From: Halorubrum aethiopicum | GTDB lineage: Archaea; Halobacteriota; Halobacteria; Halobacteriales; Haloferacaceae | Length of the DNA: 64,000 nucleotides | NCBI RefSeq assembly: GCF_001542905.1 | Contig: NZ_LOAJ01000001.1 | Coordinates: forward strand, 1,984,001-2,048,000 | Direction: 5' to 3' | Shown: piece by piece, positions 26,497 to 34,536 of the stretch | How positions within the stretch are numbered: the first letter of the stretch is position 1 | Layout of the letters: each line of letters begins with the position of its first letter | Position numbers and translations under genes: made by a program | The notes under the pieces: generated by a model | The model's input: the letters and a program-made list of their open reading frames with translations, nothing else | Databases searched by the model: none | Told to the model about the DNA's origin: nothing

Positions 26497-26680
26497 GTGC
26501 GGTGGCGTGCGCCTGCGAGCGCCCGCAAGGGCGCGAGCAGACCGCACGAGGGAGTCAGTCGCCGGCGGCGACTGACGAGGCTGGGGAGGCGTGAGGTGCG
26601 GCGCTGTGCTGGGTGGGACTCAAAGGGGCAGTCGCGATTCCCGCTCGCTCACGCTCGCGGGAATCGCGACTGGGGCTTTG
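26497..26680. other. Structured non-coding element with three strong hairpins
   Basis: In the 359-bp gap after moaA. Hairpin A: outer stem GTGCGGT/ACCGCAC (26497-26503, 26541-26547), a one-sided bulge, CTGC/GCAG, tandem G-A mismatches, six-pair stem GCGCCC/GGGCGC and a GCAA tetraloop (26525-26528). Hairpin B: GTCAGTCGCC, GGC, GGCGACTGAC (26554-26576). Hairpin C: 16-bp arms at 26629-26644 and 26657-26672, with outer CAAAG/CTTTG. No credible protein is encoded. It may be a dispersed repeat or an RNA; both strands are possible. The rest to 26760 shows nothing further. Confidence 0.65.
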
Positions 26681-26760
26681 GCGGCGTTCACTGCGCCGGA
26701 AACGACGAGTTTCGATCAGCGTAGTACCGCGTCAACGCTCCGCGATCCCCGATCGATCGC

Positions 26761-27465
26761 CTACACCGACGACGTGATCCCGCCGTCGACGCGGAGGTTC
26801 TGGCCGGTGATATAACTCGACTCCTCCGAGAGCAGGTACGCGACCGCGTCCGCGATCTCCTCGGTTCGGGCGGCCCGCCCCATCGGGATCTCCGCCTTCG
26901 TCTCCTCGTCGACGTCGTAGCTGTCGGCGAAGCCGGGAAGGACGCTGTTCATCCGGATCCCCGCCGACGCGTACCGGTCGGCGTACAGTTTCGTGTAGCT
27001 CCCGAGGCCGGCCCGCAGGACGGAGGAGACGGGGAAGTCGAGCGATGGCTCGAACGCCGAAAAGGTCGAGACGTTCACGATCGCTCCCTCACCCTGCTCC
27101 TCCATGATCGGCGTGACCAGCCGGGCCATCCGGACCGTGTTCATCAACACCAGGTCCATCCCCTCGTACCACTCCTCGTCGGAGATCTCCAGCAGATCGC
27201 CGGAGGGCGGGTGGCCCGTGTTGTTCACCACGGCGTCGATCCGGCCGTAGCGCTCGTGGGTCGTCTCGACGAGCGCCGCCAGGTCGTCGGGCTCGGTCAC
27301 CGACCCCTCGTAGCCGTCGCCGCCGAGGTCGTCCGCGACGTCGACGGCGCTGCCGGAGGGAGAGAGCAACACCGGGAGGTAGCCGTCGTCGTTCAGCCGC
27401 CGCGCGCAGGCCTCGCCGATGCCGCTTCCCGCCGCCGTCACGATCGCGACCGGGGTGTCGTCCAT
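26761..27465 (-). CDS. SDR-fold protein with degenerate active site
   Basis: 234 residues. SDR fold with cofactor loop TAAGSGIGE (about 11-19), NNTGHPPSG, VNVSTFSAF, and C-terminal LRVDGG. The catalytic Tyr-XXX-Lys helix reads PVSSVLRAGLGSYTK, so Tyr and Lys are replaced by Val and Leu. Such divergent SDRs with LRAGL form a known subgroup whose reactions are unclear. The ATG at 27465 sits 27 bp from a TCTTATG box; a longer frame upstream is not needed. Confidence 0.85.
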   Translation of the reverse strand: MDDTPVAIVTAAGSGIGEACARRLNDDGYLPVLLSPSGSAVDVADDLGGDGYEGSVTEPDDLAALVETTHERYGRIDAVVNNTGHPPSGDLLEISDEEWYEGMDLVLMNTVRMARLVTPIMEEQGEGAIVNVSTFSAFEPSLDFPVSSVLRAGLGSYTKLYADRYASAGIRMNSVLPGFADSYDVDEETKAEIPMGRAARTEEIADAVAYLLSEESSYITGQNLRVDGGITSSV

Positions 27466-27615
27466 ACGAGCGATGTCGCGGGTACGGGCATAAGACCACC
27501 GGCGCGCACGGGGCCGGTCCGCTCGACGAATCCGGAACCCACGCCCGCGGACGCAGAGACAAGTCGCCGTTTGAGCCATACCAACGTCTTTACTCGGTCC
27601 GGACGCCCCTCACGT

Positions 27616-28671
27616 ATGGCACGGCAGTCGACGACCAGACGACGATTGTTGGGTGCCGGGTGCGCGACCGCGGCCGTCGCGGCCGCGGGCTGTCTCGGCC
27701 CGTTCGGTTCGGTCGGGGACGGGGCGGGCGAAACCGACGGATCCGGCGATCGCTCGCTCCGTCTCTCCCTGTCTCCCCTGGAGGATTCGCTCCGGGAGCG
27801 ATACGTGATCGACCTCGCCGACGCCCGCCCGCCGGACGCCGAGGAGGCATTCCGGACGACGCTCGAGGGGTCGACGTACACGACGCAGTACCGAAGGCCG
27901 TTCTTCTCGACGCCCGACGACCCCACGTACGTCAGGGAGGAGGGGACCTACCGTCTGCTCGGGTCGGTCGTGGTCGACGAGGCCGTCGAGACCCGTCCCG
28001 TCCTCAGACTCCGGGACGGAACCCGCATCGACGACGGCGACGCCGGGACCGACACCGCCGGTACTGAGACCGCCGATACCGAGACCGACGCGGTCGCGGC
28101 CGAGGAACTTCCCCGAAGCGACCAACGAGCCGTCGAGATCGCACATATGGCCGCCCGAGCCCGCGGCAACGAGGGCGGCGTCCCGTGGGGGCTGGTACGG
28201 CGCGGCGGCTACGTGTACCGCCCCGAGGAGGCCGTCGAAACGAGCCGGATCCTGTCCGATGACGGTCCCGACCGCGTCGTCTACCGCGAGACGGAGTACG
28301 AGATCGAAGTCGCCGAAGAGCGGTTCCACGAGCCGGTGTACCGCGCGACCGTGGAACCCGTCGCGACGAGTCCGGAACGAATGGAGGCGATCCTCCGGGC
28401 CAAGTTCGTCGACGCGCGGATCGCCCGCGACGCGCTCTCCACGGAGGAAACGGAGGTCCTTCGGTCGGCGCGTGGAGAGGGGTACGACGAGACGCATCCG
28501 TACTCCGAGGCGTTCCGGAGCGTGTTGAAAACGCTTCACGAGCGCGCCTACCTCGACGGTAACGTCGAGAAGGACGCCTTCAGCGACGCCGAACGCGGCT
28601 CGGGGACGATACTGTACGCCGACGAGTACTACGAGTATCGACTTCGGTTCACCGCTTCGTCCGGGGCGTAG
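27616..28671 (+). CDS. Tat-exported lipoprotein, unknown function
   Basis: 351 residues. Twin-arginine signal TRRRLLGAG (about 7-15), hydrophobic Ala-rich core and lipobox AAAGC with Cys26, the usual haloarchaeal lipid anchor. The mature part begins Gly/Asp-rich, has an acidic Thr repeat DTAGTETADTETDA at about 155-168, and soluble mixed sequence with no recognised domain. It would sit on the outer face of the membrane. ATG 27 bp after GTCTTTACT. Confidence 0.82.
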   Translation: MARQSTTRRRLLGAGCATAAVAAAGCLGPFGSVGDGAGETDGSGDRSLRLSLSPLEDSLRERYVIDLADARPPDAEEAFRTTLEGSTYTTQYRRPFFSTPDDPTYVREEGTYRLLGSVVVDEAVETRPVLRLRDGTRIDDGDAGTDTAGTETADTETDAVAAEELPRSDQRAVEIAHMAARARGNEGGVPWGLVRRGGYVYRPEEAVETSRILSDDGPDRVVYRETEYEIEVAEERFHEPVYRATVEPVATSPERMEAILRAKFVDARIARDALSTEETEVLRSARGEGYDETHPYSEAFRSVLKTLHERAYLDGNVEKDAFSDAERGSGTILYADEYYEYRLRFTASSGA

Positions 28672-28767
28672 AGCGGAACACCACGGACGTTGGGAGGAAC
28701 GACTACGGCGGATCCGTCGGTCTGGCGGGTCGCGGCGTGGATCCGGGAGTCGTTGATCGGCAGACGG

Positions 28768-29160
28768 CTACCTCGTCTCGACCCAGACCGCCACGGCCAC
28801 CATTCCGCCGGCCAGCGCCAGCGTGATCGGGACGATCGGCACGGGGTACCCCAGGTTTGCCCCGAACACCATCACCTGAACGACGAGAAGCAGGAGCATC
28901 GCCAGCGATCCGACGATCCGCTCGCCGACGTCGGTGCTCGAGACCTCGAACAGCACGCTCATGAACACGACGACCGCCGGCATCGCCAGGATCGCGACCG
29001 GCTTCGAGACGACGTTGTCCGGCTCGCCGGCGGCGTTCCAGTGGATCGCCATCCGGTCCGGAAGGGCTGGGTAGAGGGCGATTCCGAGCGCCAGCAGCGC
29101 GCCGGTCACGAGGACGGCGACCGTCCGCTGTCGGGCGAGGAGTCGTGCTGGAGGGTTCAT
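28768..29160 (-). CDS. DUF1648 membrane protein (SdpI-like)
   Basis: 130 residues with four hydrophobic helices. PALPDRMAIHWNAAGEPDN (about 31-49) is the DUF1648 signature found in SdpI immunity-like membrane proteins; the C-terminal SdpI half is short here. The function in archaea is unknown. The ATG at 29160 is about 30 bp from CGTATTTATC. Confidence 0.82.
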   Translation of the reverse strand: MNPPARLLARQRTVAVLVTGALLALGIALYPALPDRMAIHWNAAGEPDNVVSKPVAILAMPAVVVFMSVLFEVSSTDVGERIVGSLAMLLLLVVQVMVFGANLGYPVPIVPITLALAGGMVAVAVWVETR

Positions 29161-29264
29161 GACGGGCGATGACGCGACCGACCGATAAATACGTTGTTCG
29201 AGTCGGTTCGACGACACTACCCAGGCATAACGAACACGGCGGGATCGTCGTGAAGGAACTGAAC

Positions 29265-29338
29265 GGGCACAGTGGGATTCGAACCCACGACCGTCGGATT
29301 AGAAGTCCGACGCTCTATCCTGGCTGAGCTACGTGCCC
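29265..29338 (-). tRNA. tRNA-Arg (anticodon TCT)
   Basis: Minus-strand cloverleaf: acceptor GGGCACG pairing with GTGCCC, D-arm GCTCAGCCAGGATAGAGC, anticodon stem TCGGA/TCCGA with loop CTTCTAA (anticodon TCT, reading AGA), T-arm GTGGGTTCGAATCCCAC. No intron, and CCA is not encoded. The discriminator base would be the G complementary to 29264. Confidence 0.96.
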
Positions 29339-29364
29339 TCGCCCCGACTATCCGGGCGGGCGGG

Positions 29365-29372
29365 TAAAAACC
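29365..29372 (-). promoter_or_regulatory. TATA box of the tRNA-Arg gene
   Basis: GGTTTTTA on the minus strand lies about 30 bp upstream of the mature 5' end, in the usual place for an archaeal tRNA promoter. Confidence 0.5.
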
Positions 29373-29448
29373 GTCGTGGTTCACGCCGCCGCGCCGGCGT
29401 CGACCCCGCAACAGCAAGCCTAAGTCCGCGACGCCGGTACTCCCGGTA

Positions 29449-30057
29449 ATGAACGTCATCGGAACCGTCGGCCTCCCCGGCAGCGGCAAGGGCGAGGCGG
29501 CGAACGTCGCCGAGGCGGCCGGCGTCCCGGTCGTCGTCATGGGCGACGTGATCCGCGAGGAGTGTCGCGAACGGGGGCTCGACCCGGCCGAACACCACGG
29601 ACGGATCGCCAGACTCCTCCGCGAGGAGGAGGGCGACGACGCCATCGCCGCCCGGACGATCCCCCGGATCCGTGCCGCGGCCGCCGAGAGCGACGCCGAC
29701 ACGGTGCTCGTCGACGGCCTCCGCTCCACGGTCGAACTCGAGCGCTTCCGCGAGGCGTTCGGCGACGGCTTCACGCTCGTGGCGGTCCACGCGCCCTTCG
29801 AACTCCGCGCCGAGCGGCTGGGCGAGCGCGGCCGCGACGACTCCGACTCCGACCTCGAGGCGCTCCGCGAGCGCGACGAGCGCGAGATCGCCCTCGGACT
29901 CGGCGAGACGCTGGAGCGCGCCGACGTCGAGATCGACAACACCGGGACCCTCGAGGCGTTCCGCGAGCGGGTCCGCGAGGTGCTCGACGTGGACGCCGGA
30001 ACGGGGTCGGGAGCGACCGGGTCGAACGCCGAGCCCGCGGGCGGTGGTCGCCGGTGA
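29449..30057 (+). CDS. UPF0200 family P-loop nucleotide kinase-like protein
   Basis: 202 residues. Walker A GLPGSGKGE (8-16), VVVMGDVIREECRERGL, LVDGLRSTVELERF. UPF0200 resembles dephospho-CoA kinase and adenylate kinase folds, but no function is established. The C-terminal tail is Gly/Ala/Glu-rich. The stop overlaps the next GTG by 4 bp (GTGA); the pair UPF0200-UPF0201 is conserved in archaea. Confidence 0.9.
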   Translation: MNVIGTVGLPGSGKGEAANVAEAAGVPVVVMGDVIREECRERGLDPAEHHGRIARLLREEEGDDAIAARTIPRIRAAAAESDADTVLVDGLRSTVELERFREAFGDGFTLVAVHAPFELRAERLGERGRDDSDSDLEALRERDEREIALGLGETLERADVEIDNTGTLEAFRERVREVLDVDAGTGSGATGSNAEPAGGGRR

Positions 30058-30506
30058 TCTACAGCGTCGACGTCCGGATCGTCGCGCCGGTGAACGACAC
30101 CGAGGTGACCGACCGCGTCGCCGACGCGGTGCGGAACGTGTTCCCCGACGCCGAGCCGACCCACGAGGACGGCCGCCTCGTCGCGGAGACGCACACGCTC
30201 GACGCCTTCTCCGACGTGCTCCACGAACAGGAGATCCTCGACACCGCCCGCCGGGTGTTCCTGCGCAACTCGACGGAGGACGGCTTCGACTTCGCGTTGA
30301 AGAAACAGGCGGCCTTCGAGGGAATAGTCAACTTCGCCGTCGGCGACCCCGACGAGCTCGGCGACATCGACGTCGAGGTTCGGGTCCGGGAGCCGGACGT
30401 CGAGTCGTTCATCGACTACGTCGCGCCGGAGACCGACGAGGGGCGGCCCGTCGACCCCGTTCGGGAGTACGGCGACCGGTTCGACCCCGAGGACGGGGCG
30501 TACTGA
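30054..30506 (+). CDS. UPF0201 family RNA-binding-domain protein
   Basis: 150 residues from GTG. IYSVDVRIVAPVNDTEVTDRVADAV at the N-terminus, LRNSTEDGFDFALKKQAAFEGIVNF in the middle. The family has an RL5-like fold and is annotated as an RNA-binding domain without a proven target. Translational overlap with UPF0200 implies linked function. Confidence 0.88.
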   Translation: MIYSVDVRIVAPVNDTEVTDRVADAVRNVFPDAEPTHEDGRLVAETHTLDAFSDVLHEQEILDTARRVFLRNSTEDGFDFALKKQAAFEGIVNFAVGDPDELGDIDVEVRVREPDVESFIDYVAPETDEGRPVDPVREYGDRFDPEDGAY

Positions 30507-30549
30507 CGCCCGAGCGAGCGGTCCGGCTCTCCGGCTCTCTCTTCGACCT

Positions 30550-31131
30550 CTACCCGTCCGCGAGCAGCGTCGCGGCCGCGCCGCCTATGGCACCGAAGAC
30601 CGCGGGATAGACGATCCCCGCGAGCAGACCGGCCGTCGGGAGGATCGGTGCGATGGAGCCATCGCCGATCGAGTAGCCGAAGACGAGCACGCCCGCGAGC
30701 GCGAGCGGGAGGTAGCCGGCCACGACGAATCCCCCGGCCCGGCCTCCCTCGATCGGTTCGGTGACGCCCGCGAGCCGCCCGGCGAGGAGGCCGGCGACGA
30801 GCAGGAGGACGGGCGGAACGAGGTACATCGCCGCGAGCGAGCCGGCGTCCGACTCGGCGATGAAGTTCACCACTTGCGTCCCGCCGAGCGGGGTCGGCAC
30901 CTGCGTGGCGACGACGTGTGCGTTGTAGAACACCCACCCAACCGCCTTCCACGCCGGGATCGGGTCCCCGCCGATCAGCTCGGCGACGAAGTTGATCCCG
31001 CGAAGCGACTCGCCGACCCGCCCGCGCTGTGTCACGAACACGATCAGGTAGCCGAGGACGTACGCCGCGACGCCGCCGGCCGCGCCGACGGCGAGGTCGC
31101 GCGTCGCGTTCGAACGGTCAGTGGTCGACAT
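30550..31131 (-). CDS. Membrane protein, haloarchaeal family of unknown function
   Basis: 193 residues with five hydrophobic segments (about 12-34, 60-78, 98-120, 128-150, 160-188). A soluble loop with VFYNAHVVATQVPTPLGG lies after helix two. There is no transporter motif. The ATG at 31131 is about 26 bp from ACTTACCG. I do not recognise a characterised relative. Confidence 0.72.
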   Translation of the reverse strand: MSTTDRSNATRDLAVGAAGGVAAYVLGYLIVFVTQRGRVGESLRGINFVAELIGGDPIPAWKAVGWVFYNAHVVATQVPTPLGGTQVVNFIAESDAGSLAAMYLVPPVLLLVAGLLAGRLAGVTEPIEGGRAGGFVVAGYLPLALAGVLVFGYSIGDGSIAPILPTAGLLAGIVYPAVFGAIGGAAATLLADG

Positions 31132-31231
31132 GCCCGTCGGTCGTCGGGGACGCGGTAAGTGCTTGGTGGGTCGGAAGCGTCCTCGCTCCGCCGTTTCGCC
31201 GATCGATCGGCCTCACGTCCCGGCCGGGACG

Positions 31232-32047
31232 TCAGTCGTCGCCGGCCACGGCCGTCTCGGCCGGGTCGACGACGGTGCCGTCGAACTCGTCGATCCCGAC
31301 CCGGTCACACAGGTCGTACAGCGGGCACGCCTCGGGGTCATCGAGACAAGCAGGCTTGCGGGCAGTACAATACTCCCGACCGAACTGTATCATCGCCGTA
31401 TGTCCGAAACCGCACTTCTCGGGAGGAACCTCGGCCTCGATCGCCTCGCGGACCGCCTCGTGGTCTGCGTCGGCCGGGGCCAACCCCATCCGTCGGGCGA
31501 TCCGGTGGACGTGGGTGTCGACGGGAAAGACGCCGCCCCGGCCGCCGGCGAAGAGGAGGACGCAGTCCGCCGTCTTCGGGCCGACCCCGTCGACGGACAA
31601 CAGCGTCTCGCGGACCTCGCTCGGGTCGCCGTCGGCGACGAACCGGTCGAACGCCTCGGTTGAGCCGAACTCCCGGAGCGCCCACGCGGCCGCCTCGCCG
31701 ATGACCTCCGACTTCCGGTTGTACAGTCCCGCGGAGGCGATCGTCTCGGCGAGCTCGTCTCGGTCGGCGTCCGCGAGCGCCTCGGCCAGCCGGTCGGCCG
31801 GCCCGTACCGATCCATCAGCGAGTCGTGTGCCGGCTGGCTCGCCTTGTCGGAGGTGTTCTGTGAGAGGATCGTCCGGACGAGACACTCGAAGCCGTCGCG
31901 GCCGCCGTACGCCTTCCGCCAGTACAGCTCGCCGAGCGCGTCCACGACCGCCTCGGCGCGGGAGTCGCCGTCGCCCGGCACGAACTCGTCGGGCTCGCCG
32001 CCGCCGTCCGGACCGCCGCTGATGTTCTCCGCCGGCTCGTCGGACAT
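31232..32047 (-). CDS. nth: Endonuclease III-type DNA glycosylase
   Basis: 271 residues. Helix-hairpin-helix and catalytic Lys in LLSVDGVGPKTADCVLLF, catalytic Asp in VFPVDTHVHRIARR, and a C-terminal iron-sulfur cluster region with CTARKPAC, then LDDPEA, then CPLYDLC. Spacing CX6CX6CX5C differs from the classical CX6CX2CX5C. It removes oxidised pyrimidines in base-excision repair. The ATG at 32047 lies 27 bp from GGCTTTTGA. An acidic, Gly-rich N-terminus precedes the domain. Confidence 0.93.
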   Translation of the reverse strand: MSDEPAENISGGPDGGGEPDEFVPGDGDSRAEAVVDALGELYWRKAYGGRDGFECLVRTILSQNTSDKASQPAHDSLMDRYGPADRLAEALADADRDELAETIASAGLYNRKSEVIGEAAAWALREFGSTEAFDRFVADGDPSEVRETLLSVDGVGPKTADCVLLFAGGRGGVFPVDTHVHRIARRMGLAPADADHEAVREAIEAEVPPEKCGFGHTAMIQFGREYCTARKPACLDDPEACPLYDLCDRVGIDEFDGTVVDPAETAVAGDD

Positions 32048-32175
32048 GGTCGTCCGTTGGACGCGATCGGTCAAAAGCCTCGTGTCCGCGCGGACGGCTC
32101 GTCCCGGAGAGGGCCGGCGGGCGCGCGATCCGCCCGCTCCGGCAGGTTGAAACCGATCGCCCCGTAACGGGAGCC

Positions 32176-32550
32176 ATGAGCGTCGAACAGGCCCCCATCG
32201 AGGAGCTCGGACGCGAACTCGGCAAGCGGATCGCCGCCACCCCCGAATACGAGCGCTTCGAGGAGGCACGCGAGGCGGTTCAACGGGACGAGGACGTCCA
32301 GGAACGGATCGACGAGTTCGAGCGGATCCGCGCCGAGTTCATGCAGGCGCGCCAGACCGGCGACGCGACGCAGTCAGATCTCCACCGCGTCCAGAACGCC
32401 CAGGAGGAGCTTCACTCCATGCCCGCCATGAGCGAGTTCCTCGACGCGCAGGACGCACTCTCCGACCGCCTCGAGTCGGTCAACGAGGCCATCTCGGAGC
32501 CGCTCGCCGTCGACTTCGGCGGCGAGGCGGGCGGCTGCTGTCAGGACTGA
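32176..32550 (+). CDS. YlbF family protein
   Basis: 124 residues, all-helical and strongly acidic: PIEELGRELGKRIAATPEY, then coiled-coil-like QERIDEFERIRAEF and LDAQDALSDRLESV. It belongs to the YlbF/YmcA family (RicF/RicA in Bacillus, where they help RNA processing). It ends GGCCQD, with a Cys pair that might bind metal. The archaeal role is unknown. ATG 28 bp after GGTTGAAAC. Confidence 0.85.
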   Translation: MSVEQAPIEELGRELGKRIAATPEYERFEEAREAVQRDEDVQERIDEFERIRAEFMQARQTGDATQSDLHRVQNAQEELHSMPAMSEFLDAQDALSDRLESVNEAISEPLAVDFGGEAGGCCQD

Positions 32551-32620
32551 TCGCGCCGATCCGCCCGTCGATTCCGACCTCGACCGTCCCTTTATCCCGG
32601 ATAGCGGCACATCCAGTCGC

Positions 32621-33331
32621 GTGATAGCCGTCGCCGGCGGAAAGGGCGGAAGCGGAAAGACGACGACGACCGTGGGGCTCGCGCGGGCGCTCTCGCGGCG
32701 CGGCGCGCCTGTCGTCGCCGCGGACGCGGACTGGGACCTCCCGAACCTGGCGGAACTGGCGGAGGAGACCGGGGAGCCGGCCGCGACCCCCGAGACGAGC
32801 CCGGATCGAGGAGCGCCCGGATCGGGTGACCGCCCGACCGTCACGCGGGTCGCGCGCGGGGAACGCCCGGTCCCGGTCGATCGCCGCGTACCGGTCGTGC
32901 TCGACGCGCCGGAGGAGCCACGAGAACACGACGCGGCGACCGTCCTCGACGACCTCGACGACGTGGTTCCCGAGGACACCCCGCTCCTCCTCGACTGCCC
33001 GGCGGGCGCGTCGCCGGACGTGGCGGCCCCGCTTCGCGCGGCCGACCGGTGCGTGTTGGTGACGTCGCTCCACCGCCCGGCGCTCCGGGACGCGGTGAAG
33101 ACCGCGGCGATCGCTCGGCGGCTCGACTGCCCGCCGCTCGGGATCGTCGTCACCCGCGCACGGTCGGTCCCGGACGCGGTCTCCGACCTGTTCGGCTGTC
33201 CGGTGCTCGGACGCGTCCCGCCGACGTTCCCCGTGCCGCTCGCGGCCGCGTCGGTCGAGGCGGCGTACGACGCGGCCGCGGCGGCGCTCGTCGAGACGTA
33301 CGACCGCGGCGACCGGTGGCGGATCGCGTGA
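32621..33331 (+). CDS. MinD/ParA-like P-loop ATPase
   Basis: 236 residues from GTG. Deviant Walker A GGKGGSGKTTTTVG (6-19) with signature Lys, ADADWDLPNL and Walker B LLLDCPAGAS. The middle (about 45-95) is a Pro/Glu/Asp-rich insert replacing part of the usual fold. MinD-type ATPases position proteins or carry iron-sulfur or DNA cargo; the cargo here is unknown. It is followed by a KaiC-like protein 83 bp downstream. Confidence 0.88.
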   Translation: MIAVAGGKGGSGKTTTTVGLARALSRRGAPVVAADADWDLPNLAELAEETGEPAATPETSPDRGAPGSGDRPTVTRVARGERPVPVDRRVPVVLDAPEEPREHDAATVLDDLDDVVPEDTPLLLDCPAGASPDVAAPLRAADRCVLVTSLHRPALRDAVKTAAIARRLDCPPLGIVVTRARSVPDAVSDLFGCPVLGRVPPTFPVPLAAASVEAAYDAAAAALVETYDRGDRWRIA

Positions 33332-33414
33332 ACCGACGCCGACGCGGGGCGTCGGGCGGCCGTCGCGTCTCCGCCATCGACAGAGCCAAACGTCCACGCG
33401 AGTCAGTTGCGCGC

Positions 33415-34041
33415 ATGGAGCGGCTGCCGACCGGGATCCCGGTGTTGGACAGGGAGCTCGACGGCGGGCTCCCCGCCGGGAGCGTGGTGGCGTTGACGGC
33501 CGACCCGGCCAGCCAGTCCGAGCTGTTCTTGAACACCTTCGCGGGCGTCCGGGAGACGCTGTATCTCACGACCGTCCGGTCGGCCGAAGCGGTCGAGAGC
33601 GGCCTCTCCGAGTCGTCCGTCGAGACCGGCGATCCCGTCGTCGAGGCCGTCGACGGCGAGGACCCGATCGAGGACGCGCGCGGGTTTCTCCCCGCCGTTC
33701 CCGACGACGGAACGCTGATCGTCGACTCCGCGGAGCCGCTCGAGGACGCCTCCCCTCTCAGGTACCGATCGCTGCTTTCGGACCTCGGCGACCGAATCGA
33801 GGAGACGGACGCGACGGCCGTGCTCCACGCGCTCGAGACCGGCGGCGAGCGGTCCCGAAACCGCGTCGTCACGGAGCAGGTCGCGGACGTCGTCTTCGAC
33901 CTCCGGACCGTGGTCACGGGGACCGCCATCGAGAACCGCCTCGCGGTGCCGAAGTTCCGCGGCGGGGCGGCCCTCGAGGAGCCGGTCAAGCTCAAGCTCA
34001 CCGACACCGTCTCCGTCGACACGAGCCGCGACATCGCGTGA
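33415..34041 (+). CDS. KaiC/RecA-like protein lacking Walker A (DUF7125-like)
   Basis: 208 residues. It begins LPTGIPVLDRELDGGLPAGSVV like a KaiC/RadA ATPase, but the P-loop position reads ALTADPASQSELF, without GKT. Walker B-like GTLIVDSAEPL and VADVVFDLRTVV remain. ATP hydrolysis is therefore unlikely, though nucleotide or protein binding is possible. The ATG at 33415 is 27 bp after AGCCAAACG; a GTG at 33328 would add 29 basic residues. Confidence 0.8.
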   Translation: MERLPTGIPVLDRELDGGLPAGSVVALTADPASQSELFLNTFAGVRETLYLTTVRSAEAVESGLSESSVETGDPVVEAVDGEDPIEDARGFLPAVPDDGTLIVDSAEPLEDASPLRYRSLLSDLGDRIEETDATAVLHALETGGERSRNRVVTEQVADVVFDLRTVVTGTAIENRLAVPKFRGGAALEEPVKLKLTDTVSVDTSRDIA

Positions 34042-34164
34042 CGGGTGTCGGTATCGACGGATCCACCCCGAGGAGTCGCCGACGGCGGGGTCGCGTGACG
34101 AGCGTCGCCGGTGACGGGGTCGCGCGAGGAGAGCCGTCGCCCGCGGTCGGGACGGCCGACCCGC

Positions 34165-34431
34165 TCAGATCGCCCCGGTCGCCCCGATCGCGAGCACGAC
34201 GATCCCGACGGCGACCGCGAGGACCGCCCAGTTCCGCGGCGTGTCGATCGATCCGTACGGTCCGCCCTTCCGAGTGAAGAGGTACGCGAGGTAGACGGCG
34301 AGCGGCGCGAGCGCGGGCAGCGTCCCAACGGCGATCCCCGAGACGACCCTCGAGAGGAGGGCGACGGCGACGGTGGAAAGGCCCGCGCTGGCCGCGACGA
34401 GAACGTCCTCGCGTGCCCGTTCGATCTCCAT
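34165..34431 (-). CDS. Small three-helix membrane protein
   Basis: 88 residues: three hydrophobic segments (about 11-32, 35-50, 66-86) separated by a loop FTRKGGPYGSIDTPRNW. Function unknown. The ATG at 34431 lies 27 bp from CCTTTTGCG, which supports a separate leaderless gene. The KaiC-like gene is convergent. Confidence 0.72.
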   Translation of the reverse strand: MEIERAREDVLVAASAGLSTVAVALLSRVVSGIAVGTLPALAPLAVYLAYLFTRKGGPYGSIDTPRNWAVLAVAVGIVVLAIGATGAI

Positions 34432-34536
34432 ACTCGAGCCTGGACGCGGGAGTACGCAAAAGGATCGGTTCGTTCCGCGGGTCGGCCGGTCTCTCGAGAG
34501 CCGAGGGGATCGATTCGACGCGTCGTCGACGGGCGG

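Noticed and set aside
26619-26680. Hairpin C considered as an intrinsic transcription terminator of moaA
   Set aside because: It is more than 200 bp after the stop, has no T-run, and belongs to a larger set of hairpins.
26458-26815. Two short open frames (88 and 74 residues) in the gap after moaA
   Set aside because: They cross the hairpin arms, are Arg/Gly-rich and read through the promoter-less repeat block; the structure of the DNA explains the sequence better than protein coding.
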